A stretch of DNA of 64,000 bases from Pararhizobium polonicum (GTDB taxonomy: Bacteria > Pseudomonadota > Alphaproteobacteria > Rhizobiales > Rhizobiaceae), in contig NZ_LGLV01000017.1 in the NCBI RefSeq assembly GCF_001687365.1, positions 1 through 64,000 on the forward strand, read 5' to 3'. Numbering within the stretch: the first letter of the stretch is position 1; each line of letters opens with the position of its first letter. Shown here piece by piece: positions 44,448-53,064 of the stretch. Position numbers and translations under genes: made by a program. The notes beneath the pieces are model-generated. The model did no database searches. It saw nothing but the letters and a program-made list of their open reading frames with translations, and had not been told where the DNA came from.

Positions 44448-44854
44448 CTGCGCCGCTGCTTGACACAAATATTCTGGTCTATGCCTTCACCGATGACCCG
44501 CGCTCAGCTGTGGCGCAAGCGCTCCTGTCGGAGCCCTTCATTTTGAGTGTTCAGGCATTGAACGAGTTTTCCAACGTTGCTCGACGCAAACTTGGCATGA
44601 GCTGGATGGAAATCCAGCTTGCGGTCAGTGATTTAAGCGCACTTGCAGCGGCAATCGTGCCGATCGATAAGGAATGCAATTCGCTCGCGCTCGATCTTGC
44701 GGCACGCTACAATTTCTCGGTTTTTGACGCGTTGATGATTGCTTCAGCCCTGCAAGCGGGTTCCGCGCAGTGTTTTTCAGAAGATATGCAAAACGGGCTT
44801 ATGGTTGATGATCGCCTCGTTATTCTCAATCCGTTCCTGGATTTGGAGAGGTGA
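44444..44854 (+). CDS. vapC: PIN-domain ribonuclease toxin (VapC)
   Basis: A 136-residue PIN-domain endoribonuclease with GTG start in the antitoxin stop. The acidic residues are D7 in LLDTNILVYAF, E41 in ALNEFSNVARRK, and the later Asp residues in FSVFDALMIASA and CFSEDMQNG. It is intact and so probably active, neutralised by the co-translated VapB. glyQ begins 101 nt downstream. Confidence 0.92.
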   Translation: MTAPLLDTNILVYAFTDDPRSAVAQALLSEPFILSVQALNEFSNVARRKLGMSWMEIQLAVSDLSALAAAIVPIDKECNSLALDLAARYNFSVFDALMIASALQAGSAQCFSEDMQNGLMVDDRLVILNPFLDLER

Positions 44855-44955
44855 GCCATCACCATCCCTCTGTTTAGTCGGCTTGCTACGCCCCTTGACC
44901 CCTTCCGCCCATCATGGCACCAGACAGCCAGCCAAATTCAATCTGGACTGACGCC

Positions 44956-45918
44956 ATGACCACCGCCGCTCTCCCGGACCATATGAACCCGAAGCGCTCC
45001 TTTCAGGCGCTGATCCTGACGCTGCATGCCTATTGGGCCGACAAGGGCTGTGCGGTTCTGCAGCCCTACGATATGGAGGTCGGTGCCGGTACCTTCCATC
45101 CGGCAACGACGCTGCGTGCGCTCGGGCCCAAGCCGTGGCGGGCAGCCTATGTCCAGCCGTCGCGCCGTCCGACCGACGGGCGTTACGGCGAAAACCCCAA
45201 CCGGTTGCAGCATTATTATCAGTATCAGGTCATCCTGAAGCCCAATCCGTCGAATTTGCAGGAACTCTATCTCGGCTCGCTCGTGGCCATCGGCCTCGAT
45301 CCGCTACTGCACGATATCCGTTTTGTCGAGGATGACTGGGCAAGCCCGACGCTCGGCGCCTGGGGACTGGGCTGGGAATGCTGGTGCGACGGCATGGAAG
45401 TGTCGCAGTTCACCTATTTCCAGCAGGTCTGCGGCATCGAATGTTCGCCGGTTTCCGGCGAATTGACCTACGGCCTCGAGCGTCTCGCCATGTATGTGCA
45501 GGGCGTCGACAATGTCTACGACCTGAACTTCAACGGCCGCGAAGGCGACGAGAAGATCAGCTATGGCGATGTCTTCCTGCAGGCCGAACAGGAATATTCG
45601 CGCCACAATTTCGAATATGCCAACACGGCGATGCTGCATCAGCATTTCATCGATGCGGAGAAGGAATGCCTGGCGCTGCTGGCGGCCGGAGCTCCGGATA
45701 CCAGCGCCAATGCGGCGCTCCACAAATGCGTCTTCCCGGCCTACGACCAGTGCATCAAGGCGAGCCACGTCTTCAATCTGCTCGATGCCCGCGGCGTGAT
45801 CTCGGTGACGGAGCGCCAGAGCTACATTCTGCGCGTGCGCACGCTGGCAATGGCCTGCGGCGAAGCGTTTCTGCTGACGGATGCGGGCGGCGTCAATCTC
45901 GCCAGGGACGCTGCCTGA
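44956..45918 (+). CDS. glyQ: Glycine-tRNA ligase alpha subunit
   Basis: The 320-residue catalytic subunit of the bacterial alpha2-beta2 glycyl-tRNA synthetase. Class II features are [39 protein letters not shown] and [18 protein letters not shown] (motif 3). The ATG at 44956 ([12 protein letters not shown]) is chosen; 44914 is also open, and neither has a clear ribosome binding site. Its partner glyS lies 7.1 kb away on the same strand, an unusual separation, and a vapBC module sits immediately upstream. Confidence 0.97.
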   Translation: MTTAALPDHMNPKRSFQALILTLHAYWADKGCAVLQPYDMEVGAGTFHPATTLRALGPKPWRAAYVQPSRRPTDGRYGENPNRLQHYYQYQVILKPNPSNLQELYLGSLVAIGLDPLLHDIRFVEDDWASPTLGAWGLGWECWCDGMEVSQFTYFQQVCGIECSPVSGELTYGLERLAMYVQGVDNVYDLNFNGREGDEKISYGDVFLQAEQEYSRHNFEYANTAMLHQHFIDAEKECLALLAAGAPDTSANAALHKCVFPAYDQCIKASHVFNLLDARGVISVTERQSYILRVRTLAMACGEAFLLTDAGGVNLARDAA

Positions 45919-46140
45919 CTGTAGTCTTCCCCGCCGGGCCTATCCGCGCCGCATCGCAGCCGCAACCGGGAGTAAAGAGTCCGGTTGTCACGGGATGCAA
46001 TCCACGGGCGGGGAGTGGGAACGCGCTCCAATTCTTTCGATTTGAGAACCTATTCAATTTGTTGAACTTCCCGGTGCCGTTCAGCAACCGTTTAGAGAAT
46101 GTGTCTAAGGTGTGTTCACGTGATGAACTCAGGACGCACC

Positions 46141-47121
46141 ATGGAAGACGAGGACATTCTCCCCCCGGCGGTTTTAGCCTCGATGCTGATGCGGATGTTC
46201 GAGTTTGCGCCGATCGCCATGGCGATCACCACGAGCGACACGAAAACGTCGAGCTACGCCAAGGTCAACGACGCCTACCTGAAGCTGACCGGCCTGAAAT
46301 GGGAAAACATCCGCGGCAAGAAGCTGACCTCCGAGGGGGCCGCCATCGACAATCCCGCCCGCGACCGCCGTCATCGCCTGCTGGCGGAAGAGGGGGCCTA
46401 TGAGCTGGAGGAAGTCGATATCGCCTATGCCGACGGCACGATCATCCCGACGTTGATCTCGGCGCAGAGAACCGTCGTCGATGGCGTGTCTTTCGATGTC
46501 GAAGTGATCGTCGACGTCTCGGCACGCGTCAGGCAGCAGCGCGAGATCGAAAATGCCCTGAAGACCTCGGCACGGACCGACGCCCTGTCGGGCCTTCCAA
46601 ACCGGGCCTGCTTCGATGAGGTGGTTGCCGATTCCGTCGCGCGCAGCATGCTGAACGACCGCAAGCTGGCGCTGGCCTTCATCGATCTCAACGGTTTCAA
46701 GGCGGTGAACGACACGCTGGGACATGCCGCCGGCGACGAGGTTCTCAGAACCATCGCCAGCCGCCTGCGCGAGAGTTTTCGCGCCACGGATTTCATCGCA
46801 CGGATCGGCGGTGACGAATTCGTCGTCCTGCTCGATATCGATCTGAAGCTTGCCGGCGATCTGCAGCAGAACCTTCAGGATGCCATGGAGCGGGTTTTCA
46901 AGCCCATCGCCCTCGACGGAAGGCTCACCTATACCGGTGCGGCTGTCGGCGTCACCTTTCTGCGCCCGGACGATACCCCGGCCACTTTCGTGCGCAGAGC
47001 CGACGAATATATGTACATCGCAAAAACCACCGAGCAGCGCGTCGCGGTCGTCTGCTTCGGCCAGATCATGGAAACAGGCGCGTTGCCGTCGCGCCGGACG
47101 CGGCGGAACGAAACGGCGTAG
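46141..47121 (+). CDS. PAS-GGDEF diguanylate cyclase
   Basis: A 326-residue cytoplasmic protein with a PAS sensor (about 10-125: FAPIAMAITTSDTKTSSYAK, NDAYLKLTGLKWENIRG) and a GGDEF domain (about 150-310). The catalytic motif GGDEF is intact at residues 223-227 (RIGGDEFVVLL), with FIDLNGFKAVND for metal binding. No RxxD inhibitory site is obvious five residues before it. The ATG at 46141 has AGGA 8 nt upstream; 46123 is possible. It should synthesise c-di-GMP in response to a PAS-detected signal. Confidence 0.92.
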   Translation: MEDEDILPPAVLASMLMRMFEFAPIAMAITTSDTKTSSYAKVNDAYLKLTGLKWENIRGKKLTSEGAAIDNPARDRRHRLLAEEGAYELEEVDIAYADGTIIPTLISAQRTVVDGVSFDVEVIVDVSARVRQQREIENALKTSARTDALSGLPNRACFDEVVADSVARSMLNDRKLALAFIDLNGFKAVNDTLGHAAGDEVLRTIASRLRESFRATDFIARIGGDEFVVLLDIDLKLAGDLQQNLQDAMERVFKPIALDGRLTYTGAAVGVTFLRPDDTPATFVRRADEYMYIAKTTEQRVAVVCFGQIMETGALPSRRTRRNETA

Positions 47122-47180
47122 ACGATCCGAACCCGGCGCCTCTCCGTTTGCTTCCGCCGTGATCTTTCTCCCTCATGGAT

Positions 47181-47378
47181 TCAGACCAGATCGCTGGCGT
47201 CGATCCCAATCTGCCAGACCGGCTTCAGGGTCGGATAGGCGCCGGTCGGCAGCTGGCCGGCATAGGTCTGGAGGGCGCGGCGCACGCCGGCCGGCTTTTC
47301 AACGTTGCCGACACTCGCATAGGCAAAGAACAAGGCCGTAAAGGCGATGACGTTGATGAGAGGGGCGAGCGTTTTCAT
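47181..47378 (-). CDS. Small exported or membrane hypothetical protein
   Basis: A 65-residue protein with an N-terminal hydrophobic segment (MKTLAPLINVIAFTALFFAY) serving as signal or anchor and a short polar tail. Only weak ribosome binding (GGAC 4 nt before the ATG). It is convergent with the GGDEF gene. No family recognised. Confidence 0.5.
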   Translation of the reverse strand: MKTLAPLINVIAFTALFFAYASVGNVEKPAGVRRALQTYAGQLPTGAYPTLKPVWQIGIDASDLV

Positions 47379-47688
47379 GGGTCCGGTGCTTTGCGGGTTC
47401 GGCGTTGATCTGATGGACCGACTATCGATCAAACGCCGCCGCCGCGCGGTTCCCGGTGGAACAGGCCGGTGGGGTTGAAACGGGAAAAGCCGCAAGACGG
47501 CGCGCGCGGCCGAAATTTGTCTTTCAACCGCGACTGGTGCACCTTACAGCGCCGCGCGTCATGCAGGACGCGCCAAGGTTCGCTGTAACGCTTTATATTT
47601 GCTGTATAATTTTATCCTGAAACCGATTCCGGTTTAAGGAATTATGCAGTAATCTGTAAAAAACATATGTTCCGGGAAGGAAACCCTG
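47379..47688. other. 310-nt intergenic region with lemA promoter
   Basis: A perfect -10 TATAAT at 47605-47610 lies 79 nt before lemA, without a good -35. Between them AAACCG...CGGTTT (47620-47635) forms a small inverted repeat. No gene seen. Confidence 0.4.
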
Positions 47689-48237
47689 ATGATTGGTTTT
47701 GCCATTGCCGCAGCCGTGATCCTGTACCTGATTTTCATCTATAACGGCCTGGTCAAGGCGCGGCAGGTGAAGGAGGAAGCATGGTCCGGCATCGATGTGC
47801 AGCTGAAGCGCCGCGCCGACCTGATCCCCAACCTGATCGAGACCGTCAAGGGCTATGCCGCTCATGAAAAGGGCACGCTGGAAGAGGTCGTCGCCCTTCG
47901 AAACAAGGCGCAGGCCCTGCCGGCCGGCGATGTCGCGGGACGGGCCGCAACCGAGGGCATGCTGAGCCAGGCGCTTGGCAAGCTGTTCGCATTGGCGGAG
48001 GCCTATCCGGACCTCAAGGCCAACCAGAATTTCTCCGAGTTGCAGCAGTCTCTGGAGGGCATCGAAAGCGAAGTGCAGATGGCCCGCCGCTACTACAATG
48101 GCGCTGCCCGCGACCTCAACGTCAAGGTCGAGAGCTTTCCATCCAATTTCATCGCCGGCCCCTTCGGCTTTACCAAGGCCGCCTTCTTCGAGATCACCAA
48201 CGAAGCCGACCGCGCGGTGCCGGTGGTGAAGTTTTGA
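47689..48237 (+). CDS. lemA: LemA-family protein
   Basis: A 182-residue LemA protein: one N-terminal membrane helix (IGFAIAAAVILYLIFIYNGL) and a four-helix periplasmic or cytoplasmic bundle with VKEEAWSGIDVQLKRRADLI, PNLIETVKGYAAHEK, ARRYYNGAARDLN and the C-terminal FFEI. GGAAGG precedes the ATG. In many bacteria lemA is directly followed by a DUF2207 gene; here the DUF2207 gene is 2.2 kb away, after an unknown gene and aroA. Confidence 0.93.
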   Translation: MIGFAIAAAVILYLIFIYNGLVKARQVKEEAWSGIDVQLKRRADLIPNLIETVKGYAAHEKGTLEEVVALRNKAQALPAGDVAGRAATEGMLSQALGKLFALAEAYPDLKANQNFSELQQSLEGIESEVQMARRYYNGAARDLNVKVESFPSNFIAGPFGFTKAAFFEITNEADRAVPVVKF

Positions 48238-48331
48238 TGAGATCGGCCGCGCCTTTAGGTATTCGAGCGGCACTTCCGGTGAGATGCGAGACGGACGCTT
48301 TCGTGTTGTTAAACAGGCCGGGATTCTATTG

Positions 48332-49069
48332 ATGCATCCCCACGACAGTTTGCAACGCGCGTTCGATGCCTGCTACAGGGCGTTTTCCGTGTATCCACGC
48401 CCTTTGGTATTTCACGCCTCGCCGCTTCGCAATCCCGCAGAAATCCTGACCGCGGTGACGTCGGCACCGCTCCGTGAACTATCGAGTGAGAAGCTTGGGC
48501 CTTATTCCAGCTACGCCATGACAACGGTCGGCGGTGTCGCGGATTACAAGCATTTCCTGCCCCGCATTCTTGAATTGGCACCCCAACTGACAGGACAGCC
48601 AGGGCTGGACGCGGACGCAATCGCATTTCGGCTGAACTACGGCAAATGGCGAGAATGGCCCGAGATCGAGCAGCGGGCGGTTGAAGCGGTTTATCGCGAA
48701 GCGTTTTCGCTGACGAGACAACAGCATATCGGAGAGGCAGAAGCCGAACCGTGGCTTTTCGCCATGGCTCAACTTGGTATTCCACTGTCAGATATTCTTG
48801 AAAATTGGCTCGCGGATCGCCACGAAAACTCCGGGCTACGAATTGCAGAATTTATAAACGGCTCGATCAAAGCCCTTCACTCTTCCAGAGAGCGACAATC
48901 TGTCTGGAAAGACGTCGATGAAGGGACAGTTCAGGTTGTCAGGACATGGATGTTGAGCCCTCGGGTTTCAGAACGGCTGGTGTCCATTCTTGATTCCGTC
49001 GCGACAACGGATCAATGGATTGTCGAAGCGGCATTTGACGAAATTTCAGCGATACAAACAACGAGCTGA
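48332..49069 (+). CDS. Hypothetical protein
   Basis: A 245-residue soluble, mostly helical protein of mixed composition with several Trp (WREWPEIEQRAVEAVYREAF, DILENWLADRHENSGLRIAE). No signal peptide, membrane segment or known motif. Codon use is somewhat less GC-biased than lemA and aroA on either side, suggesting a later arrival between lemA and the rest. The start ATG at 48332 lacks a strong ribosome binding site. The C-terminal part looks like a repeat-type helical domain but no family is recognised. Confidence 0.65.
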   Translation: MHPHDSLQRAFDACYRAFSVYPRPLVFHASPLRNPAEILTAVTSAPLRELSSEKLGPYSSYAMTTVGGVADYKHFLPRILELAPQLTGQPGLDADAIAFRLNYGKWREWPEIEQRAVEAVYREAFSLTRQQHIGEAEAEPWLFAMAQLGIPLSDILENWLADRHENSGLRIAEFINGSIKALHSSRERQSVWKDVDEGTVQVVRTWMLSPRVSERLVSILDSVATTDQWIVEAAFDEISAIQTTS

Positions 49070-49184
49070 CATGGCGTCCGGCTCCTGGAGAATTGCGCAA
49101 AGCAGTTATTCGTCGTAGACGGCTATCCATCATCGATAGAGTGCGCGCAGCCGTGAACAGGCCGCGCTGAAGGCATCAAGAGAC

Positions 49185-50459
49185 ATGAGCATGAGCAACG
49201 CAGACCAGAAGCTGACCATCCTGCCGCCGGGCCATCCGCTGGAAGGCCGCGTCAGTCCGCCCGGTTCGAAGTCGATCACCAACCGGGCGCTGCTGCTTGC
49301 CGGCCTTGCCAAGGGCACGAGCCGCCTGACGGGCGCGCTGAAGAGCGACGACACGCGCTACATGGCAGATGCGCTGCGTGCCATGGGCGTGACGATTTCC
49401 GAACCGGACGAGACGACCTTCATCGTCACCGGCACGGGCAAGCTTTCAGCCCCTGAAAAGCCGCTCTTCCTCGGCAATGCCGGCACGGCGACACGCTTCC
49501 TCACGGCCGCCGCCGCCCTCGTCGATGGCACTGTGGTTGTCGATGGCGACCAGCATATGCGCAAGCGGCCGATCGCGCCGCTGGTCACCGCCCTGCGCGC
49601 GCTCGGCGTCACGATCGAAGCCAAAACCGGATGCCCGCCGGTGACGGTGAACGGCACGGGTGACTTTACCGGGGACCACGTCACCATCGATGCCGGTCTC
49701 TCCAGCCAGTATGTCTCCGCCCTGCTGATGGCAGCGGCCGGCGGTTCGCGTCCGGTCAATATCGAGCTGGCCGGCGAAGAGATCGGCGCCCGCGGTTATA
49801 TCGACCTCACCGTTGCCGCCATGCGTGCCTTCGGTGCGAAAGTCACGCAGGCAAGCCCGTCGGTCTGGCAGGTGGCGCCCACCGGTTACCATGCCACCGA
49901 CTACGTGATCGAGCCGGACGCTTCGGCGGCGACCTATCTCTGGGCGGCGGAAGTGCTGACCGCTGGCCGGATCGACCTCGGCGTCGCTGCCGAGGCGTTT
50001 TCGCAGCCGGATGCAAAATCCTATGAGGTCATCGCCAGCTTCCCGCACATGCCCGCCGTCATCGACGGTTCGCAGATGCAGGATGCCGTGCCGACGCTTG
50101 CCGTGCTGGCCGCCTTCAACGAAACGCCGGTGCGCTTCGTCGGGATCGAGAACCTGCGCGTCAAGGAATGCGATCGCATTCGCGCCCTCTCCACCGGCCT
50201 GTCGAACATCCGCCCGGGTCTTGCCATCGAGGAGGGCGACGATCTGCTCGTTGCGTCCGATCCGAAGCTGGCCGGCCAGACGCTGCCTGCCGATATCGAT
50301 ACGTTTGCCGATCACCGCATCGCCATGAGCTTTGCGCTGGCGGGACTGAAGATCAACGGCATCACCATTCTCGATCCCGGCTGCGTGGCAAAAACCTATC
50401 CGCGCTACTGGGACGAGCTTGCCTCGCTGGGCGTCGGGCTTGAGGGTGACCGGCCGTAA
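49185..50459 (+). CDS. aroA: 3-phosphoshikimate 1-carboxyvinyltransferase (EPSP synthase), non-class-II type
   Basis: A 424-residue two-domain enzyme of the shikimate pathway, joining phosphoenolpyruvate and shikimate 3-phosphate. Motifs: PPGSKSITNRALLLAGLAKG, FLGNAGTATRFLTAAAALV (residues about 97-115), KRPIAPLV, SSQYVSALLMAA, VIDGSQMQDAVPTLAVLA, ENLRVKECDRIRAL and DHRIAMSFALAGL. The canonical rhizobial chromosomal AroA is class II, with GNAATGCR and RPMGR motifs; these are absent, so this is a different lineage and likely a second EPSP synthase. The residue at the position of E. coli P101 is Phe. cmk and rpsA, usual neighbours of the main aroA, are absent. Confidence 0.9.
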   Translation: MSMSNADQKLTILPPGHPLEGRVSPPGSKSITNRALLLAGLAKGTSRLTGALKSDDTRYMADALRAMGVTISEPDETTFIVTGTGKLSAPEKPLFLGNAGTATRFLTAAAALVDGTVVVDGDQHMRKRPIAPLVTALRALGVTIEAKTGCPPVTVNGTGDFTGDHVTIDAGLSSQYVSALLMAAAGGSRPVNIELAGEEIGARGYIDLTVAAMRAFGAKVTQASPSVWQVAPTGYHATDYVIEPDASAATYLWAAEVLTAGRIDLGVAAEAFSQPDAKSYEVIASFPHMPAVIDGSQMQDAVPTLAVLAAFNETPVRFVGIENLRVKECDRIRALSTGLSNIRPGLAIEEGDDLLVASDPKLAGQTLPADIDTFADHRIAMSFALAGLKINGITILDPGCVAKTYPRYWDELASLGVGLEGDRP

Positions 50460-50501
50460 CGGAACGGCATAAGGCACAGGGAACCGGGAAGGTATCATCG
50501 C

Positions 50502-52433
50502 ATGAAACGTTTCTTCGCGGCCCTGGGCTTGATCTGCCTGTTCCTGACAATGGCCGGCGGTGCGCGGGCGGACGAAGTCTTCACTTCCTACCATTCCGCC
50601 ATCGAGGTCGCCAAAAGCGGCGTGCTGACGGTGACCGAAACGATCACGGCCAATGTCGAGGGCAACCAGATCAGGCGCGGGATCTACCGCGACTTTCCGC
50701 TGACCTTCACCGATAGTCTCGGCCGTGCTGCCAAGGTCGATTTCAAGCTCATTTCGGTCGAGCGGGACGGCAATGACGAGCCGTACCGCACCGAAGGCAT
50801 TGCCGGTGGTATCCGTATCTATACCGGCGACCAGGACGTGTTTCTGTCCCGCGGCGAGCACGTCTTCCAGTTCACCTACGAGACAGCCCGCCAGATCCGC
50901 TTCTTTCCCGATCACGATGAACTCTATTGGAACGTTACCGGCACGCAATGGGCCTTCCCGATCGAGGAAGCGTCGGCGACGGTCACCCTGCCGGAAGGCG
51001 TGAAGGCACAGGCGCTGGATGTCTTCACCGGCGGCCAGGGCGCCACCGACAAGAACGCCCGCGCCGTCGAGGATGGCGACAGTCTGGTCTTCACCACGAC
51101 GCGCCGCCTCCAGCCGAACGAGGGGCTGACCATCGCCGTCAGTATGCCGAAGGGCAGCATCGATCCGCCCTCCGCGTCGCAGGAGCGGCTCTGGTGGTTT
51201 TACGACCATTTGCCGCCGATCCTGGCCATCGCGGGCTTCGTGATCGCAGCGCTCTATTATTCCCGCATGTGGCTGAAGGTCGGCCGCGATCCGGCCCGTG
51301 GCGTCATCGTGCCGCGCTGGGACGCGCCCGACGGCATCTCGCCGGCGCTGGTCAATTACATCGACAACAAGGGCTTTTCCGGACAGGGCTGGACGGCGCT
51401 GTCGGCCGCTGCCCTCAATCTCGCCGTCGACGGTTATGTGGTGCTGGCAGACCTGAAGCATTCGCTGATCATCACCCGCACGCCGAAGACAAAGCCGGCG
51501 TCGCTGCCGACAGGCGAAGCCTCGCTTCTGGCCGCCGTCCAGCGCAACGGCGGCAAGCTGGCGATCGACAAGGACAACGGCCCGGCGGTGCAGAAGGCCG
51601 GAGCCGATTTCCGCAGCGCCATGGAGCGGGAACACCGCAACAAATATTACCACGCCAACACCGCCTACGTGGTCGGCGGCATCGCGCTTTCGCTCGTTTT
51701 CCTGTTGGCGATTTTCGTTTTCGGTCTTCTCAACGAAACGACGGTCCTGATCGTGCTCCTGCCGGTGTTCGCCTCGGTCATCATCACGATTTTCGCCGTC
51801 GTCCTTGGCCGGCTGTTCATGCGCAAGGGCAGCCTGTTCGCCCGGATCGGCGCCATCATCGTCGTCGCCTTCTTCGGTTTCTTCATTGCCGCGGCGGCGT
51901 TCAGCATCCTGACGCTTGTCGTCACGACCGCCCTGTCGACGCATCAGGTGCCGCTTCTGATCGGCGTCGGCGGCATCGTGCTCGTCAACATGCTGTTCTT
52001 CCATCTGATGGGGGCGCCGACCCCGCTGGGTTCGAAGATGATGGATGGCATCGACGGCCTGCGCCAATATCTGACGCTGGCCGAAAAAGAGCGGATGAAC
52101 ATGGCCGGCGCCCCGGAAATGTCGCCGCAGCATTTCGAAAAGCTGCTGCCCTACGCGGTTGCGCTCGGTGTCGAAAAGCCCTGGTCGCAGACCTTCGATC
52201 GCTGGCTGCTTCTGGCCGCTGCCGGTGCCGCCGCCTATCAGCCCGCCTGGTACCACGGCAATTCCTTCGCCGCCGGCTCCTTCGGTGACCGCATGGGCGG
52301 CTTTGCCGGTTCGATGGCCAGCACCATGTCCTCGTCGCTCCCGCCGCCGCCCAGCAGTTCATCCTCCGGCTTCTCGTCCGGCGGCGGCTTCTCCGGTGGT
52401 GGGGGAGGTGGCGGCGGTGGAGGCGGGTGGTAG
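50502..52433 (+). CDS. DUF2207-domain membrane protein with Gly-rich tail
   Basis: A 643-residue protein: signal peptide (MKRFFAALGLICLFLTMAGG, cleavage near ARADE), an extracytoplasmic DUF2207 beta domain (about 25-225), a TM helix near 243-262, a cytoplasmic region, two to four further helices (about 385-500), then a Ser/Pro/Gly-rich tail ending in a run of Gly and a final Trp. GGAAGG precedes the ATG. The family is often paired with LemA and is of unknown function, and the aroA-DUF2207 spacing of 42 nt suggests co-transcription. A palindromic repeat begins 6 nt past its stop. Confidence 0.9.
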   Translation: MKRFFAALGLICLFLTMAGGARADEVFTSYHSAIEVAKSGVLTVTETITANVEGNQIRRGIYRDFPLTFTDSLGRAAKVDFKLISVERDGNDEPYRTEGIAGGIRIYTGDQDVFLSRGEHVFQFTYETARQIRFFPDHDELYWNVTGTQWAFPIEEASATVTLPEGVKAQALDVFTGGQGATDKNARAVEDGDSLVFTTTRRLQPNEGLTIAVSMPKGSIDPPSASQERLWWFYDHLPPILAIAGFVIAALYYSRMWLKVGRDPARGVIVPRWDAPDGISPALVNYIDNKGFSGQGWTALSAAALNLAVDGYVVLADLKHSLIITRTPKTKPASLPTGEASLLAAVQRNGGKLAIDKDNGPAVQKAGADFRSAMEREHRNKYYHANTAYVVGGIALSLVFLLAIFVFGLLNETTVLIVLLPVFASVIITIFAVVLGRLFMRKGSLFARIGAIIVVAFFGFFIAAAAFSILTLVVTTALSTHQVPLLIGVGGIVLVNMLFFHLMGAPTPLGSKMMDGIDGLRQYLTLAEKERMNMAGAPEMSPQHFEKLLPYAVALGVEKPWSQTFDRWLLLAAAGAAAYQPAWYHGNSFAAGSFGDRMGGFAGSMASTMSSSLPPPPSSSSSGFSSGGGFSGGGGGGGGGGGW

Positions 52434-52439
52434 TATTTT

Positions 52440-52557
52440 ACCTCCCCCTTGAGGGGGGAGGTCGCGCGAATGCGCGGGTGGGGGTGATCCATTGGGTGAC
52501 GCGGAAGATCACCCCACCCCGTCGCTACGCTCCGACCCTCCCCCTCAAGGGGAGGGT
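52440..52557. repeat. Palindromic repeat element, copy 1 (intergenic)
   Basis: An approximately 118-nt inverted-repeat element beginning CCTCCCCCTTGAGGGGGGAGG and ending CCCTCCCCCTCAAGGGGAGGG, with inner GGTGGGGGTGAT/ATCACCCCACCCC arms. It lies between the DUF2207 and DUF559 genes. It is the same element as copy 2 inside glyS (54760-54878). Confidence 0.9.
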
Positions 52558-52605
52558 GTTGCCATCCGGCATGCTTCTCTCCAATTTAAGCGTGAGGAGA
52601 AGGAT

Positions 52606-53064
52606 ATGGCAAAGCAACCGTCAAAACTCGACCGCTTCAAAATCGCCAATAGCCGTCGCCTGCGCAAGGGTACCACGGATGCTGAATCCAAACTCTGGCG
52701 GCATTTGGAGCGTATTCCGATTGACGGCACCCATTTCCGCCGCCAGGTTCCCATCGGCCCATACTTTGCTGATTTTGTCTGCCATCAGATCGGCTTGGTC
52801 ATCGAACTCGACGGCAGCCAGCACGCATCTCCCATGGGGCTCCAGCATGACGAGAAAAGAACAGCCTTCTTGCAAAGCCAAGGCTATCATGTCCTCCGTT
52901 TCTGGAATTCTGATGTCTTCGAAGAGCTCGATGCCGTCCTCGACACGATTTTTGCCATTGTGCAGCAACGTCAAATTTTGCTAGCAGAAGCCAGCCATTT
53001 TCACCCCACTCCGGCACCGCGTGCCGCCCCTCTCCATCGCGGGGAGGGTGAGGAAGAAATCTGA
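52606..53064 (+). CDS. DUF559-domain nuclease-like protein
   Basis: A 152-residue protein with a Vsr-like (very-short-patch repair type) PD-(D/E)xK fold as found in DUF559: [34 protein letters not shown] (catalytic Asp), [15 protein letters not shown] segment [10 protein letters not shown] (Glu and Asp), and [17 protein letters not shown]. Start ATG at 52606 has GAGAAGGA upstream; the longer frame to 52492 only translates palindromic repeat. The last 20 residues ([20 protein letters not shown]) are encoded by a degenerate repeat half, and the stop overlaps the glyS start (TGATG). Confidence 0.85.
   Translation: MAKQPSKLDRFKIANSRRLRKGTTDAESKLWRHLERIPIDGTHFRRQVPIGPYFADFVCHQIGLVIELDGSQHASPMGLQHDEKRTAFLQSQGYHVLRFWNSDVFEELDAVLDTIFAIVQQRQILLAEASHFHPTPAPRAAPLHRGEGEEEI
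53002..53053. repeat. Partial palindromic repeat forming the end of the DUF559 gene
   Basis: CACCCCACTCCGGCACCGCG and the following CCGCCCCTCTCC...GGGGAGGGTGAGG resemble the second half of the elements at 52440 and 54760, with more changes. Translated, it gives the same HPTP...GEG signature. Confidence 0.65.

Noticed and set aside
44914..44955. Earlier glyQ start at 44914
   Set aside because: No ribosome binding site and an extra 14 residues not expected in the family; not excluded completely.
49446..52256. 936-codon frame antisense to aroA and the DUF2207 gene
   Set aside because: Spans two convincing forward genes with clear motifs; a shadow of third-position GC.
52492..52605. N-terminal extension of the DUF559 gene
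   Set aside because: It translates the palindromic repeat ([16 protein letters not shown]); the ATG at 52606 with its own ribosome binding site is better.
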